A DNA stretch of 64,000 nt, taken from Stemphylium vesicarium (lineage: Eukaryota; Ascomycota; Dothideomycetes; Pleosporales; Pleosporaceae). Under the pieces are notes generated by a model, which was not told the origin of the DNA, did not search any database, and saw only the letters and a list, made by a program, of their open reading frames with translations. A program made the position numbers and the translations under genes. Where the stretch lies: contig QXCR01000089.1 of NCBI GenBank assembly GCA_004380135.1, positions 164,946-228,945 of the forward strand. The letters are read 5' to 3'. This document shows positions 43,154 through 54,377 of the stretch, piece after piece (the stretch's first letter is position 1; the number at the start of each line of letters is the position of its first letter).

Positions 43154-44763
43154 ATGGGGTTCAAAACGGTTTCCTGCCAGCTTTTGCTGGCCGCTGCGAC
43201 TGCTTCCGCGAGATGGATCGTTCCGGGCGCGCGATGGAGAGCGACGGACGGGACGCTCGTGAATGCGCACGCAGGTGGTGTCACCGTGGACTCTGAGACA
43301 GGCAAGTTCTTCTGGTTCGGAGAATACAAACTCGAAGGCCAGGAGGAAGGTGGCGGTGTCAGTGTCTACAGCTCCGACGATCTCGTCACTTGGGAGCCTC
43401 ACGGTTTGGCGTTAGAACCCATCGAGGGCCATCCCTACATCTCGACCGAGGATATCATCCAAAGACCCAAGGTTGTGTACAGCGAGGGCACCAGCCAGTA
43501 CCACGTAAGAGACCAATTCTCAGCTTTCTAGAAGTTCGCTAAGCATGTCTAGATGTGGTGGCACGCCGACAATTCGACATACGGCGAGCTTTTGCAGGGT
43601 CTTGCTGTCGCCGACAACATTACTGGACCCTACAGCTTCGTCGATGCCACTGCGCCGCTCGGAAACTGGTCGCAAGACTTTGGTCTGTTTGTTGACCAAA
43701 AAGATGGGCGCGCTTATTCGCTGTATTCCAATGGCGACCGCCGAGAGGGACGCGACGTTTACCTCACCTCTTTCAACGAGAACATAACTGCGCTTGACGA
43801 GGTCGTACATCGCTTTGACAAGTACGATTTGGAGGCACCCACTATCGTGCAGACGGACGAGAGCTACTTTGCTCTCATGTCGCACAAGACTGGCTACCGT
43901 CCAAATAGTAAGTAAGCTATTTCGCGAAAGTGGTCTCAAATGCTGATCAAAACAAGACGTGGTTGCATTCCGCGCCGATTCTCTTTCCGGTCCTTGGTCG
44001 CAACCCTTCATCATTGCTCCTCTGAACACGCGCACCTACAACTCGCAGTCTGGATTCAACCTTCGAATCAACGGCACCAAGAAGACAACCTATATCTACA
44101 TGGGCGATCAATGGGACTCGAACTCTTTGTGGGAATCGAGGTAAGACATTAGCGGCATCGAATATGGAGGCACAGACTAACAAAACAACCAGATATATTT
44201 GGCTTCCACTCGAAATCAACGAGGAGGACAAATCCCTCGACCTCGTATGGCACGATGTGTACGATCTTGATGTGGAGACTGGCGAAGTCACGCCCATCAA
44301 CGGAACCACCTACCTTAACCAGGTTGCTACAACCACCGGAGACGCCTGGCATCAAGAGGCGACCTTCGGCAGTAACCACACAATCTTGACCGGCATCTAC
44401 GGGAACGATAGCAAAGTCACGTTCCACGACATCGAAGGTGCCGGCAAGCCTCAATGGGTCTCATTCTATTACCAAAACACCGACGATATGGGCTTCGGTG
44501 ACCAGCCCGGTGGCACACCCGATCGTATCAACGGAACATGGCAACTACGAAGAATCTCGAGCGTCATTGTCAACAACAAGACTGAGGAGCTCCAAACATT
44601 GTACCAGAGGGATACCCACAAGGGAATCATTCTGAGCACTCCCCTTATGCTTGATTTGGAGGAGGGCAGCCACAACACAATTACCATTGGTGGCCTCTAC
44701 AACGGACAAGACTACAAGGGAGCGGACATCGACCGCATCGTAGTCTACCCACCAGAGGAGTAA
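43154..44763 (+). CDS. Secreted GH43 glycosidase (exo-beta-1,3-galactanase type)
   Basis: Exons 43154-43504, 43553-43907, 43957-44140 and 44193-44763 (486 aa); every splice keeps frame. Signal peptide to about residue 20 (LLLAAATASA). The five-bladed propeller region shows HAGGV, FFWFGEYK, SSDDLVTWE, QRPKVVY (conserved GH43 element), MWWHAD, SQDFGLFVD and LEAPTIV. The last 130 residues form a beta-rich module like CBM35. Known: this layout is typical of galactan 1,3-beta-galactosidase (EC 3.2.1.145), acting on arabinogalactan side chains. Many N-glycosylation sites (NIT, NWS, NST). Neighbour of the pectate lyase on the same strand, both secreted, suggesting joint use on plant pectin/arabinogalactan. 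Confidence 0.88.
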
Positions 44764-45242
44764 GTTAGACTCGACATATGGTCAATGTAGATTAATTCAA
44801 CGATTTTCCGATACGCTACGCATTCAGCAGTGTACCTTTCACAGTCTGATCTCTCCGCAACATTCACCGGACTCGACTATAGCCCTGAAATCATTGTGTG
44901 TTGTTTGTGCGTGGGCTGCGAGGTAATGTTGTGAGCACAGACCAATGTTGGAGGCTGGTGCGGGACATTGCCCAGCCGACTAATGGGTCCATGTGTGAAG
45001 GTCGGTCGGCCGTTCGTGCCCCTAACTTTATCAATCCCTACTTACTCCCCCTTGCCGGTCCCTCACTTTCTTCGCGCTCAACTCAGTACTTGGCTCTCTA
45101 CCTTCGACTACGTCTGAGCCCCACGCCTCCATCCTGTGCCGAATCTCATCGAACTCACCCGCCAGTCAATCGACGTCTCGACCCCGTGCATAGTCAAAGA
45201 TTCAACCGATTGGTCCTATCGACTCACCTCCGCCAGACGAGA
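44764..45242. other. Intergenic
   Basis: 3' flank of the GH43 gene and former promoter of the F-box-like relic; no gene. Confidence 0.5.
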
Positions 45243-46652
45243 ATGTATAAGACGTTACTCGATGTACCTCCCGAGGTCATCGGCAGGATCTGTCGGTACA
45301 TTGGGTTGGCTTTCGATCCGGGAGATATCATCGACCTATTTTATGATGACACAGATCTACTGTCGCTTCGGTCAACTTGCTGAGATCTCCATGCGAAAAC
45401 TACGTACGACACTGCGATCAGATGCGGCGAGCCGCTTGACGAACTCGAAATCTACGTCGATTACTCAGGACTGTACAATCTTCTTCACCTCACTCAAAAC
45501 CCGGAATTTCGAGACCGAATCATAAACCTAACACTACGTCGGCGAACCCCCGGTCACGAGCTATCCTGGCCGCCAAAAGACGATTGGGCATTTCGTGCCG
45601 AGCAAGAAAGGCTGGACGCCTTCGTTGAGAGCAGTGAGGCAGTCTATCTTCTAGCCGAATGCTTTCAGGACCTCAAAGATGCTGCTCGGCTCACAGACCT
45701 TGCGATTGAAGATACGGACTTCTACAGTCTGGTAATCGCTGCAATGGATATCACAAGGTTCCCAAGGAAGATAGCGACTTTCAAGATACAAACGCAACTC
45801 TTCCCGGGTCCTGTACGTCGGGCTCTTACGATCAACCCGACAGAAGCTGCGCCCTACGCGAAGGGTTTCGACATGCTCACCTCGAGAATCACTGACTCAC
45901 ACAGCTCTTACAGAAGGTTTGAGGAGTATATGTTGGCGTCGAAGAGCGGTAACAAGTGCGGTTATCATATCAAGGGGAACAGTCCTTGCGAGGATCCCGG
46001 GTTTCTCACTGCTCTGTCCGATTTTGCCGCCGTAGGATCCATGAGAATCGGGGCATGCGATAGCCTACCACGATTGCGCTTCTGCGACGGCTACCACGGT
46101 CTTTTCGACAAGGGAATTTCTTCGATGTTTTATCCCAACCTCAAGAGCCTTTCGCTCGACTTTATCTACGTAAGCGGAGGCCGGCTCCGACGTGTCATCA
46201 AGCAACATTCGGCTACGATTACAGACTTGGAATTCCGCAACGTTTCCCTAACGAACGGGTCATGGCATTCTATCGCACAGGGCCTACTAAAGCTGACCGG
46301 GCTTAATTCCCTACAATTTTAAAAGCTTTTCCAAAAGCACATGCTTGATAAAATTTAACCTAAGCCCTCGCAAGAGCTCCTGCACAACAGCTGGGATTAT
46401 ATCGATTACTTCAGTATCGAAGGTGGAGATAACGTCCAAACCTTCCTACGGAATTTTCTGCAATACTTCTCCTCGTCGATTGTCGATAATCAGATTCGGC
46501 GCAGTAGAGGCTATGCTCCATTCCCTAAGACTAGACCGCGTTACTACGAAGTACCCGTCTATCGCTTTGCTGTCGTCAAGGAGGTGGGCTGGAGGCCTGG
46601 CTGGATTGTTATCAAGAAGTATGCTAAAGAGGTTACGGGCCCTCTCGATTAG
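45243..46652 (+). pseudogene. F-box-like protein gene with nonsense mutations
   Basis: One frame runs from ATG at 45243 (LLDVPPEVIGRICRYIG, an F-box-like start, then LLSLRSTC) to TAG at 46650-46652, 470 codons. It is broken by TGA at 45381-45383 and TAA at 46320-46322 and 46356-46358. No indels. At each place the neighbouring residues suggest Arg (CGA) or Gln (CAA) originally, so all three are single C-to-T changes. The middle part has leucine-rich spacing (LKSLSLDFIYVSGGRLRRV; ITDLEFRNVSLTNGSW). Family: fungal F-box/LRR-like proteins. Inference: recently silenced; could be polymorphic between strains. Confidence 0.65.
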
Positions 46653-47253
46653 TCAGTTTACGGTTTGGGTAGCGCTCGGAAGGTGGCAAAACTGCACTAG
46701 GCTCTCACGAGATGTGCCGGAAAGACTTGTCGCCTTTGTTTTTAGCACTTTGAATCATTTGAAGGTGGTGGAAGATCACATGTCACGGGTCAGAGGTCGC
46801 AGCCAACAGGATTAGGAATTCTACGTGCAAGGCCTGGTTGATGCAGATCAGGCACAGCGCGGTATGCAGGGAAAGCTCCGCTGCACCAGGTTTAACCATG
46901 GAGGTCATATATAAGTTTTCCTAGATTGCGTATTCACTCATGTAGATAGAAATGAAGGGTCCCGAGGTCTATGCTGTCCCCCAACAATCGCCGCTTCCCT
47001 AGCCTTGCAACCACGTGCGCTTGACCCGCGCCTACCTGTCCCTGCACTCCGCCTACGTAATTCTGACCCACCGTTGTTTACCTGCCCCAATCTGAACGCA
47101 GCCATTGCCTCACCTTTCGCACCAACAACGTTACCTTTCCCATCACCAATCGTACCTTTCCCATTAACAGCCCTACATCGCACAATATTACCATTCGCAC
47201 CAGTCACGGTACAGAGACTTTCTCCCTGTCCCACCATCCATGCCACCGTAGCA
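46653..47253. other. Intergenic
   Basis: 3' remnant of the F-box-like relic and C/A/T-rich leader of the next gene. The open frame upstream of 47254 is Pro/Leu-rich and looks like translated 5' UTR. Confidence 0.45.
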
Positions 47254-48300
47254 ATGACGTCCTCAGTCCGGTCTCGTCCAATCGACCCAAACAGGCGTTC
47301 CTTCTTGAAATGGCCGGCAGAGATGCGTAACCAGGTGTACGCGATACTGTTCCAGCGAGATGGGCTGGTGTTCCTTCACAACACCGACGCGTTCTTTTTA
47401 CCAAAGCCAGACCAAGCTGAATATAACACTTCATTTCATCGGGATTGTTCAGGTGAGGATAGAACAGCCGAAGAAAGATGTGAGAGCAATGCTTGTTACA
47501 GCTGCTGTCTGGTGTTATGGCAACAAGTGACAGAAAGAGACGGAGAAGAGGCACGCCAGATGGCGGAAGAGTTCGACTACAGGTTTTCGGGAGGGCTCGG
47601 TCTTCTGTGCAGCTGTCGACAGGTCCATCGGGAGGCAGCCGGAGTTTTCTATGCCGACAACACGTTCGCCTTCACTCGCGCGACCTCACGACATTTTTTG
47701 CATTTTGCAGAGCATGACGGGAACGAGGAACAGTCCGGTTTATCCTACGCAAATTATGAGTACAATCAGGTCAGCTACGCGGCCTCTTGGCTCAGCTCAA
47801 TCGGGAATAACTACTCCTTTCTGCGCAAAAACATCGTCGATGTGGACGCCATGTGTCCTCCTGACTGCTTACAAAGAGACTGGCACGTGTTCCTTCCACT
47901 TGTCCAGGTAGTGTGGGCTCACCAACAAGCACGGTGCGAAATACAATTCGGACATACGGGGAGGTTTCTTGACCCCACGCTACATCCTTCTCAAGATGGA
48001 GCGATTGTATCCGATGAGACAGTATCCGATAAAAGCTTAGAGATCAAGAAAGACATGGAAACCATGGCATCATGCTACATGGGCTGTCTGAACGCAATTG
48101 GCAAGGAGGATGTTCTGGATCTAAAACGACACTCGCACATGCTGGCATACATCGTTATAGATGAGCTTCAAGGAAGGGGTCACGTCGAATTTCTCAATCA
48201 GGATCCTTGGCGCTTGAGGGACTTCACAATCTTGAACAACGGTGAAAAGATCGCATGGGTGATGCCCAAGCTACCCAGTCCTGGAGGGAATCTACCTTGA
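47254..48300 (+). CDS. F-box-like / DUF7730-type protein
   Basis: 348 aa from ATG at 47254; an in-frame ATG at 47005 adds a low-complexity Pro-rich leader judged non-coding. Family signature: FLKWPAEMRNQVYAILF near the start and CSCRQVHREAAGVFYADNTFAF about 110 residues later, as in the protein at 6759-8489. Between them lies a Cys-rich insert (DCSGEDRTAEERCESNACYSCC). Function unknown. Adjacent to a decayed gene of similar type, consistent with the birth-and-death turnover known for fungal F-box-like families. Confidence 0.7.
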   Translation: MTSSVRSRPIDPNRRSFLKWPAEMRNQVYAILFQRDGLVFLHNTDAFFLPKPDQAEYNTSFHRDCSGEDRTAEERCESNACYSCCLVLWQQVTERDGEEARQMAEEFDYRFSGGLGLLCSCRQVHREAAGVFYADNTFAFTRATSRHFLHFAEHDGNEEQSGLSYANYEYNQVSYAASWLSSIGNNYSFLRKNIVDVDAMCPPDCLQRDWHVFLPLVQVVWAHQQARCEIQFGHTGRFLDPTLHPSQDGAIVSDETVSDKSLEIKKDMETMASCYMGCLNAIGKEDVLDLKRHSHMLAYIVIDELQGRGHVEFLNQDPWRLRDFTILNNGEKIAWVMPKLPSPGGNLP

Positions 48301-49596
48301 AAGGCTTCTTGATTCATTCGCTTCTTTGCAATTGCTATGGGCGCCGTTTTAGCTCTGCATTTGGGTAGACGAAGGTCATGAATAATGGATACATTCGATT
48401 TCCAAATTGTCAAGAGTCCAAACCAAGGCTCGTGCGTTGATGGTCGCTGGATCGGCTACCTGTCTGTGAGCAATTTCCAGGGATCGTCACGATGACTAGC
48501 ACTGCTGTCGTCACTCATTTTGACGAGTCCAAAGAGCTCAATAATCATTATTTCGCTACAACGCAGGATGAATATTCCATTGTCGGTATTATACGCGGTA
48601 TATATGGCAGCATGGCCGCCAGAAACGTGTCTTTACAATTTCTGCATGCCACTACCAATACTCTTTCAGACTTCCAAATCAAGATCAAGGGTCTTGTACG
48701 TCCCTGGATATCCTGAAAGATCCTGATAGACCTGGACATGTGAAAAGGCATAAGAACTATCCCGGGATACCATGAGGACGATATAGAAACGGGCGATGTC
48801 TTCGGGTTACTGGCGGCAACCCTAAAGAAAATGGATTTTCTCATTTTCCACTGATGTGCTAACGATATCAACACAATACCTAGCACCTAGAACTCCGGAT
48901 ATATGAATTAGCGGTCCGAAAAGCTCGTGGAGTACGAGAAAGCACCAGCCAAATTCCCATGCGTTGGAGCCGTAGGTTGGCTCTCTATCATCAGATCTGG
49001 AGATGATGCTATTAATAACTACTGCGATGAGTACTAAACGGAGCCGCCCGCCCCCATGGTTCAAGTTTTCTTAGAATACCGACACTTCGACAGCCCGACA
49101 TGCATTTGGGAAACCCGTCACGAATGTCGACTATGTGCTGGGGATTGCCTGCGTGGTGGAATGGAACTGGAATGAGGCTATTTCTCGGGGGCTCTTCAGG
49201 CGGCTGGATTTCATCAAGACTGAGAAGAATAAACATCGTAATGGAAGGCGAAAAAGGAACGTGGAACTTGAGAGTTGTCCGGCACCCTAGCCTTCACACG
49301 GCTATCTGGAGAAGCAGGCCAGAAGCTTCAGGCCATCGATAAGACATAGGTCGACCGATGCCTCATAGCCCTTCATTCGCTTTCATATCCCTCTGCTAGG
49401 CATCAAGCATATCTCTATGTTCAAAACACATATGGAGCGTTCCATACTAGGTGTATTTTAGCCACTCGTGTATTGGTATTAGTGAAAAGCGACAGCACCA
49501 AAAGGTCTACTTGTCTCAATCATGATTTGTGTATCTACCCACTCCTAGCATATCTATGCTAAAACGCCATTGCAACCTAATCTATGTCTTCAAAGT
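48301..49596. other. Long intergenic region, no gene seen
   Basis: 1.3 kb between convergent 3' ends. Short frames only; none shows a domain or splice-supported extension. Confidence 0.45.
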
Positions 49597-50778
49597 CTAT
49601 GCCCAGCCTATGCGGTAAAGGTTGTATCCACTTTCATCGCCCCTTCCGATGCCTCTCCTCTTCTCCAGGAACTCCTTCTCCAGGATTCGGAACGTCATCC
49701 CGCGATCGCTTCTTGGGCAAGCCTCGGTTGTGAAAGCTAACTCAACAGTGTCTGGAATGCCTTCAAACTTTCCCGTCTTGCGTACTGTCACCATGAGCCA
49801 GAAAGTGCCGTTCGCCGCGAGGAGGTGCGCAGCGCAGTCACGGAGCCATGCAGCGTGTTCGGGTGCGTAAACGACGTCTGAAGCAATCAGGAGATGGGAT
49901 GTTGCCTTTTGATCGGGAGGGGGCTGCGCCCAGTCCAAGATGGCAGTTGTTACTGGCGGAGTATCGTAAGATGGCGAGGGGAAGTTCGTCTCGATGTTCA
50001 TATCGCAGTTCTCCAAAACCGCGGGATGATAATCGGTCGCTGTGATGATAGAGGCTGGGATACCGATTTTCGGGAGCACTTTTGCGAGCGCAAGACTGAC
50101 GAGACCGGTACCGGCGCCGAGCTCGACGATATTTGGTGTGGGCCCAAGACTGACTGCATCCAATCCAAAGCGTGCTAGATCAGCGCACATCATGCTACTC
50201 AACACGATACTGGCGCCCCAAGACTGCAGGCCGACTGCAGTATGGTCTGTATCAGAAAGTGGCGCATCATTGAGCGTGACCTGGATTTCTTCTCCGGAGG
50301 CCATGGGGAACGTGAAGTCACGCGTCAAGGCTTCTTCTTCAGCGTCATCAGATGATTCGAATAGACTTGAGAGAATGAACCCCGCGTCGTCAACAATCTT
50401 TTCGCGCGCTTCATCGTCGAGCTCCATCTCTTCGGATCGCGCGAGGAGTGAGTTGAGCCATTGTGTGGCGAAAGTGCGCTCATACGGATCAGCACGGAGA
50501 GCGGCGGTCACCTCCTCGGAAGCCGGCTCATCATCATCTTCGTCCTCGTCCTGGGAGGCGTAACCGGAATCGACTGGAGCCGGTGGCGATACAATAGATA
50601 TGCGATCTCGCTTCGACACTGGTGTTGTAATGACAGTCGGTAAACGAACAGGGCAATACAGCGCCTGCAAGTTCCTAAGGGCCGCGGTGATCTGGCCTTC
50701 GGATGCGGAGAGCAGTGAGCGAATAGGTGGGAGACTACTTGAAGGAGGCAGACAACTGCCCAAGACACTGACACTCAT
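49597..50778 (-). CDS. METTL21-like protein-lysine methyltransferase
   Basis: 393 aa from ATG at 50778 (an upstream ATG at 50829 adds 17 residues). Class I SAM fold: motif I VELGAGTGLVSLALAK, TDYHPAVLENCDMNI (acidic residue for SAM ribose), ILDWAQ, and LLIASDVVYAPEHAAW (the D-V-V/I-Y motif of the Methyltransf_16 family). The N-terminal third is acidic with a Glu/Asp-rich stretch. Known: relatives methylate lysines of elongation factors and chaperones (EFM/METTL21/FAM86 group). The exact target cannot be read from sequence. Divergent from the Zn2Cys6 regulator. Confidence 0.85.
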   Translation of the reverse strand: MSVSVLGSCLPPSSSLPPIRSLLSASEGQITAALRNLQALYCPVRLPTVITTPVSKRDRISIVSPPAPVDSGYASQDEDEDDDEPASEEVTAALRADPYERTFATQWLNSLLARSEEMELDDEAREKIVDDAGFILSSLFESSDDAEEEALTRDFTFPMASGEEIQVTLNDAPLSDTDHTAVGLQSWGASIVLSSMMCADLARFGLDAVSLGPTPNIVELGAGTGLVSLALAKVLPKIGIPASIITATDYHPAVLENCDMNIETNFPSPSYDTPPVTTAILDWAQPPPDQKATSHLLIASDVVYAPEHAAWLRDCAAHLLAANGTFWLMVTVRKTGKFEGIPDTVELAFTTEACPRSDRGMTFRILEKEFLEKRRGIGRGDESGYNLYRIGWA

Positions 50779-51650
50779 CTGACGACTCGCTACTAATGAA
50801 AGAACGGCCCAACGAACGAACGCACGCACACAGAGAAAGGAATGTGGAGAGCAAAACTTTTGGAAACGACGTGGGGGGGGAGCAGGGTCCGATATAAATA
50901 TAAACCCCGAAGCGAACGAAAGGGAATGTTTGACGATACTTGGTCTAGCCTCTCGCTCGGGCGAAGCCGCGGCTCCTTGAACTTTTCACCGCCTCTCGTT
51001 TTGCATCGTGGGCGTGGATTTGAGGTCAGATTGGACACATGATGGGTGAATTTGCCCCCGGGACCTTCAAAAATTGATTTGGTGCTCCGAGTCAAGACTC
51101 CCACAGTAGCTGCGACAATGCGCAGCCCCAGAATTTTGAGCATCTTCGCGATGCGTTCGGCGGCGAATTTTGCGTGGGATGCCAATCGCCACGTGGGTCG
51201 CTAACGCCCGTGCTCAGCCTCATCGACGCTAATGCTAGAATAGCTTAGTGAAGTCTAGCTTCTCGATCCAAACGTCGCGGTCAAGCCCGGCGAAGCGCCA
51301 ATTGTGTCGGACGGCAATAAGCACCGGGGCAGCTGGATGTACCATTTCTGGAACTTCGCAACAGTGTGTCGATTGCAGCACTAGTGGCTTGGGACCGACC
51401 GGGACGCTCACGGTCCGGCAACAGGGGAGCGGACTTCCGCTGTATCCTTTTTGTGTCAGCCACACAAGGCTACAGGGATAACGAGTTGCGCAGGGCCACG
51501 CCAGCTAGGGACGAATGTCAGCTACGTTGGAATATGCTATCTTAGCCGTCTCACCACGAAGTCACACGCTGGCGGAGCCCCCGGATGCCGTTATATATCT
51601 ATCCTCTCTACGACAAGATCGATAGCCACCAACCACGTTTACGAAATACG
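50779..51650. other. Divergent promoter region
   Basis: Between the methyltransferase (minus) and the Zn2Cys6 regulator (plus). Contains a ggggggg run and a TATA-like gatataaatataaa near 50890 on the plus strand. No gene. Confidence 0.45.
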
Positions 51651-52894
51651 ATGGAAAAGAGCAAGACCCGGAGACCGCATGTCAAGTCCCGAAACGGATG
51701 CTTAGCATGCAAGGCTCGGCACGTCAAGGTAAGCCTTTCCCGCTGCTCGCATATCGCTCGTGCTTAAACTCCGAATAGTGCGATGAGCAGAAGCCCGAAT
51801 GCTACAGCTGTTGGAGATACGATTCCGCTTGTGTATACCCGCCGCATAAGAAGAATGCCTGGGCAAAAGCCCGATCCCCAACGGCCAGTGCTTCGACTCT
51901 ATCTCCAGCCCAAGATTCGCCAGTTCCTCAGCCCAGTGCCATATTCCAGGAACCGGCAGTCAACGTCTCACACTTGCGTCTATTGCATCACTACACCATG
52001 GTCACGGCAAAGACACTACCGGCAGACGCTAGCAATGCATACATCTACTCTTCCTTCATTGTCGACGTAGCATTCGATTACCCGTTTCTGTTGCTTGCAC
52101 TCTTTGCTCTCGCAGCCTTGCACCTCAGCCGGCTGCAACCGAAGCGTAAAGACGAGTTCTTACTTGAAGCCGAGCGATACCATGGACAGGCATTGGCGCG
52201 GTTCCGCGCAGAGATATACGAAGTCACCGAGACGAACTACAAAGCCGTTTTTTCCTTCTCTACCGTGCTCTTCCCTTACTCATGCGCCATGCCGGTCGAT
52301 ACTAGCGTGGATGTTGAGCATGCTTTCGACAGCATTCTCTCAAACGTCCTATTGACTCGAAGGGTCGGTCCCCTAGTACGCGACTTCTACCAGGCCATGG
52401 CAGATTCAGAACTTGGAAGACTTCGGCCGCGAGACATAGACATCAAATGGTGCAACGTTGAGCCGCCGCTCACAACGGAGCTAGCCAGCCTAAGGGCTTT
52501 TGTCGAAGTCACCCGTCGATTATATCCAGAGGACATTGCCGAGGCGTACAGTCAGGCTATCACTACACTGGAGATCATTTTCGACAAGGCAGCACAGTCG
52601 CCAGACCCGCCCTCCGATGCTTTGCTCAAACTATGGATCCATTTCGTCTCGCCGCAATACGTAGAGCTGTTGTCGGAAAAGCAGCCAGCCGCTTTGATCA
52701 TCCTTGCTCATTACGCTGTCTTGCTCGGCAGAACGCCACAATACTGGTTTCTGGAGGGTGTTGCAAGCCAAATTTTGGATGTTGCAGATGCATTAGTGCC
52801 CGCAGAATGGTCCGCGTGGTTGGATTGGCCCAAGTCGCAAGTCGTGCCGCGGACCCCTATGCTGTGTCATGACGCGCGCGCATCGTTGATTTGA
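51651..52894 (+). CDS. Zn2Cys6 transcription factor (Upc2-like layout)
   Basis: Exons 51651-51728 and 51779-52894 (397 aa). The 50-bp intron splits the zinc cluster; splicing restores C-x2-C-x6-C-x6-C-x2-C-x6-C exactly (CLACKARHVK + CDEQKPECYSC...). Basic residues precede it (KSKTRRPHVKSRNG). After a Ser/Pro linker comes an all-helical region (LLALFALAALHLSRLQP, FRAEIYEVTETNYKAVFSFS) like the ligand-sensing half of the sterol-uptake regulator group. Known: such proteins bind CGG-type half sites. Target genes unknown; adjacent genes give no clear pathway. Intron placement inside the cluster is common in fungi. Confidence 0.88.
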
Positions 52895-53660
52895 GTGTAG
52901 ATCGGGCGAGCTCTGTGTAGCTGCATCCCAGATAAAAAAATAATCTTTTGGGTCGATTCAAGGTATTCTATCGCGCAAGATGCCTCAGATCTGTACTTGT
53001 TTTTCGAAAGCGATCATCGGTACTTTCCAAAGCGGTGGTAGGCGCAGGGTTCGAGGCACGATGTGGGGGTACGACAAGCGAGAAGCATTGGGTCCGTGTA
53101 TACGACTAGCGAGAGACTAAACACCGCTTCTTCGCGGACTGACCAGTCCCAGTGGAATGTCTACTTCCGCTCAAAAGAAGAGGTGTTCGACATCGGTGCT
53201 TTTCAAACTTTGTCTTCGGACCAAATTGCGTGCAGTTGTCAACTCCGTTGTGACGCCACCTGAGCATCAGCAGGGTGGCGTGTCTGGCGTGGCGGTGCGG
53301 AGCTTCACCACTGCCCCCACATGAAGAAAGCTTGTTGGGCTGACTTGATTTATGCTTATTAGCGCTTGGCTTCGTGACATCTACCTCGTGTAGCACCTTG
53401 AGTTTGGGCACATCTTTCCCATGTTGACCGCATTTGCTGGTTAGGAAGATGACCCATGAACCTGTCATGTGAGTACGCGTATCTTAAATGCATTCAACGC
53501 CTGCTTATCCGTGCTAGAATTACGTGAAGAAACCATCCCACGCACATATCTCTTGGCGGAAGCAGGGTGTTATTGCCCGAAACTTCTGTTTGAATATCGT
53601 CAGCGTCGCCGTCGATCATGGATGCTGTCTGGTACTCGTTGGTAATCGCACCTCGCCATT
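52895..53660. other. Intergenic, no gene seen
   Basis: 3' flank of the regulator and upstream of the RTA1-like relic. No coding sense. Confidence 0.45.
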
Positions 53661-54377
53661 ATGCTTTTCCCAAACGCCCTGTCAGCCGTGCCAGAGTCTT
53701 CTTTCGTATCCGATGATGAGCCCGAATTCGAGACTTGGGACTACAACCCATCGATTCCAGCGGCTGCAGTTGCTGCAGGTGTTTGCGGGCTTCTTACTCT
53801 ACTCCACACCTATCGGTTAGCCCAGCACAAAACTGTGTTTTGCATACCATTCATCGTCGGAGGAAATCGTAAGTTCCTTGCCGTATTTTCCTCTTGGATA
53901 AGACTAACAAATTACAAAAGTTCGAAACAATTCAGCTATGCCTGTCGCGTCGCCGCCGACGACAACAATCAAACCCTCCCCCCGTACATCGCGCAGTTCC
54001 TATTCATTCTTCTTGCCCCAATTATCTTCGCCGCATCGATATATGCGATTCTTAGGCGCCTCATCCAGTGCGTCGCCAGCGCCAGTCTCTATACAGTTCA
54101 TCCATCGACAATCACGCGCTCCTTCGTCATCGGCGACGTACCTTTTTTCCTGGTCCAAGACGGAGGCGGCGGCATGCTCTTAGAGGCGAAGGAACAAAGC
54201 CAGGTTGACATGGGGAATAATGTTATTCTCGTCGAGCTGGGTTTGTATATCTACATTTTTGCTTTCTTTGTCAAAATCACGGTGAGCTTTCATCAGGATT
54301 TGCTGAGGCATCCAACAGCTAAGTCGCGAGAAGTGCGTGGAGTTGAGGGCTTGTGCAAGAGTTTCGTCCTGCGCTGA
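53661..54377 (+). pseudogene. RTA1-like membrane protein gene, truncated
   Basis: Reads as the first two thirds of an RTA1-type seven-helix protein: YNPSIPAAAVAAGVCGLLTLLHTYRL (helix 1), CIPFIVGGN, an intron-like stretch (GTAAGT..AAAAG, 53870-53921) whose removal breaks the frame, then YACRVAA, LPPYIAQFLFILLAPIIFAASIYAIL, FVIGDVPFFLVQDGGGGML and NNVILVELGL. It then ends in unrelated sequence before the last helices. Known: RTA1/RTM1/Rsb1-like proteins are linked to lipid translocation and resistance to aminocholesterol or sphingoid bases. Inference: frameshift at the intron-exon border plus loss of the C-terminal third make a pseudogene. Confidence 0.65.

Noticed and set aside
53040..53065. 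tRNA-like gggttcgaggc (B-box-like) sequence
   Set aside because: No A-box, no cloverleaf pairing; no tRNA gene was found anywhere in the window.
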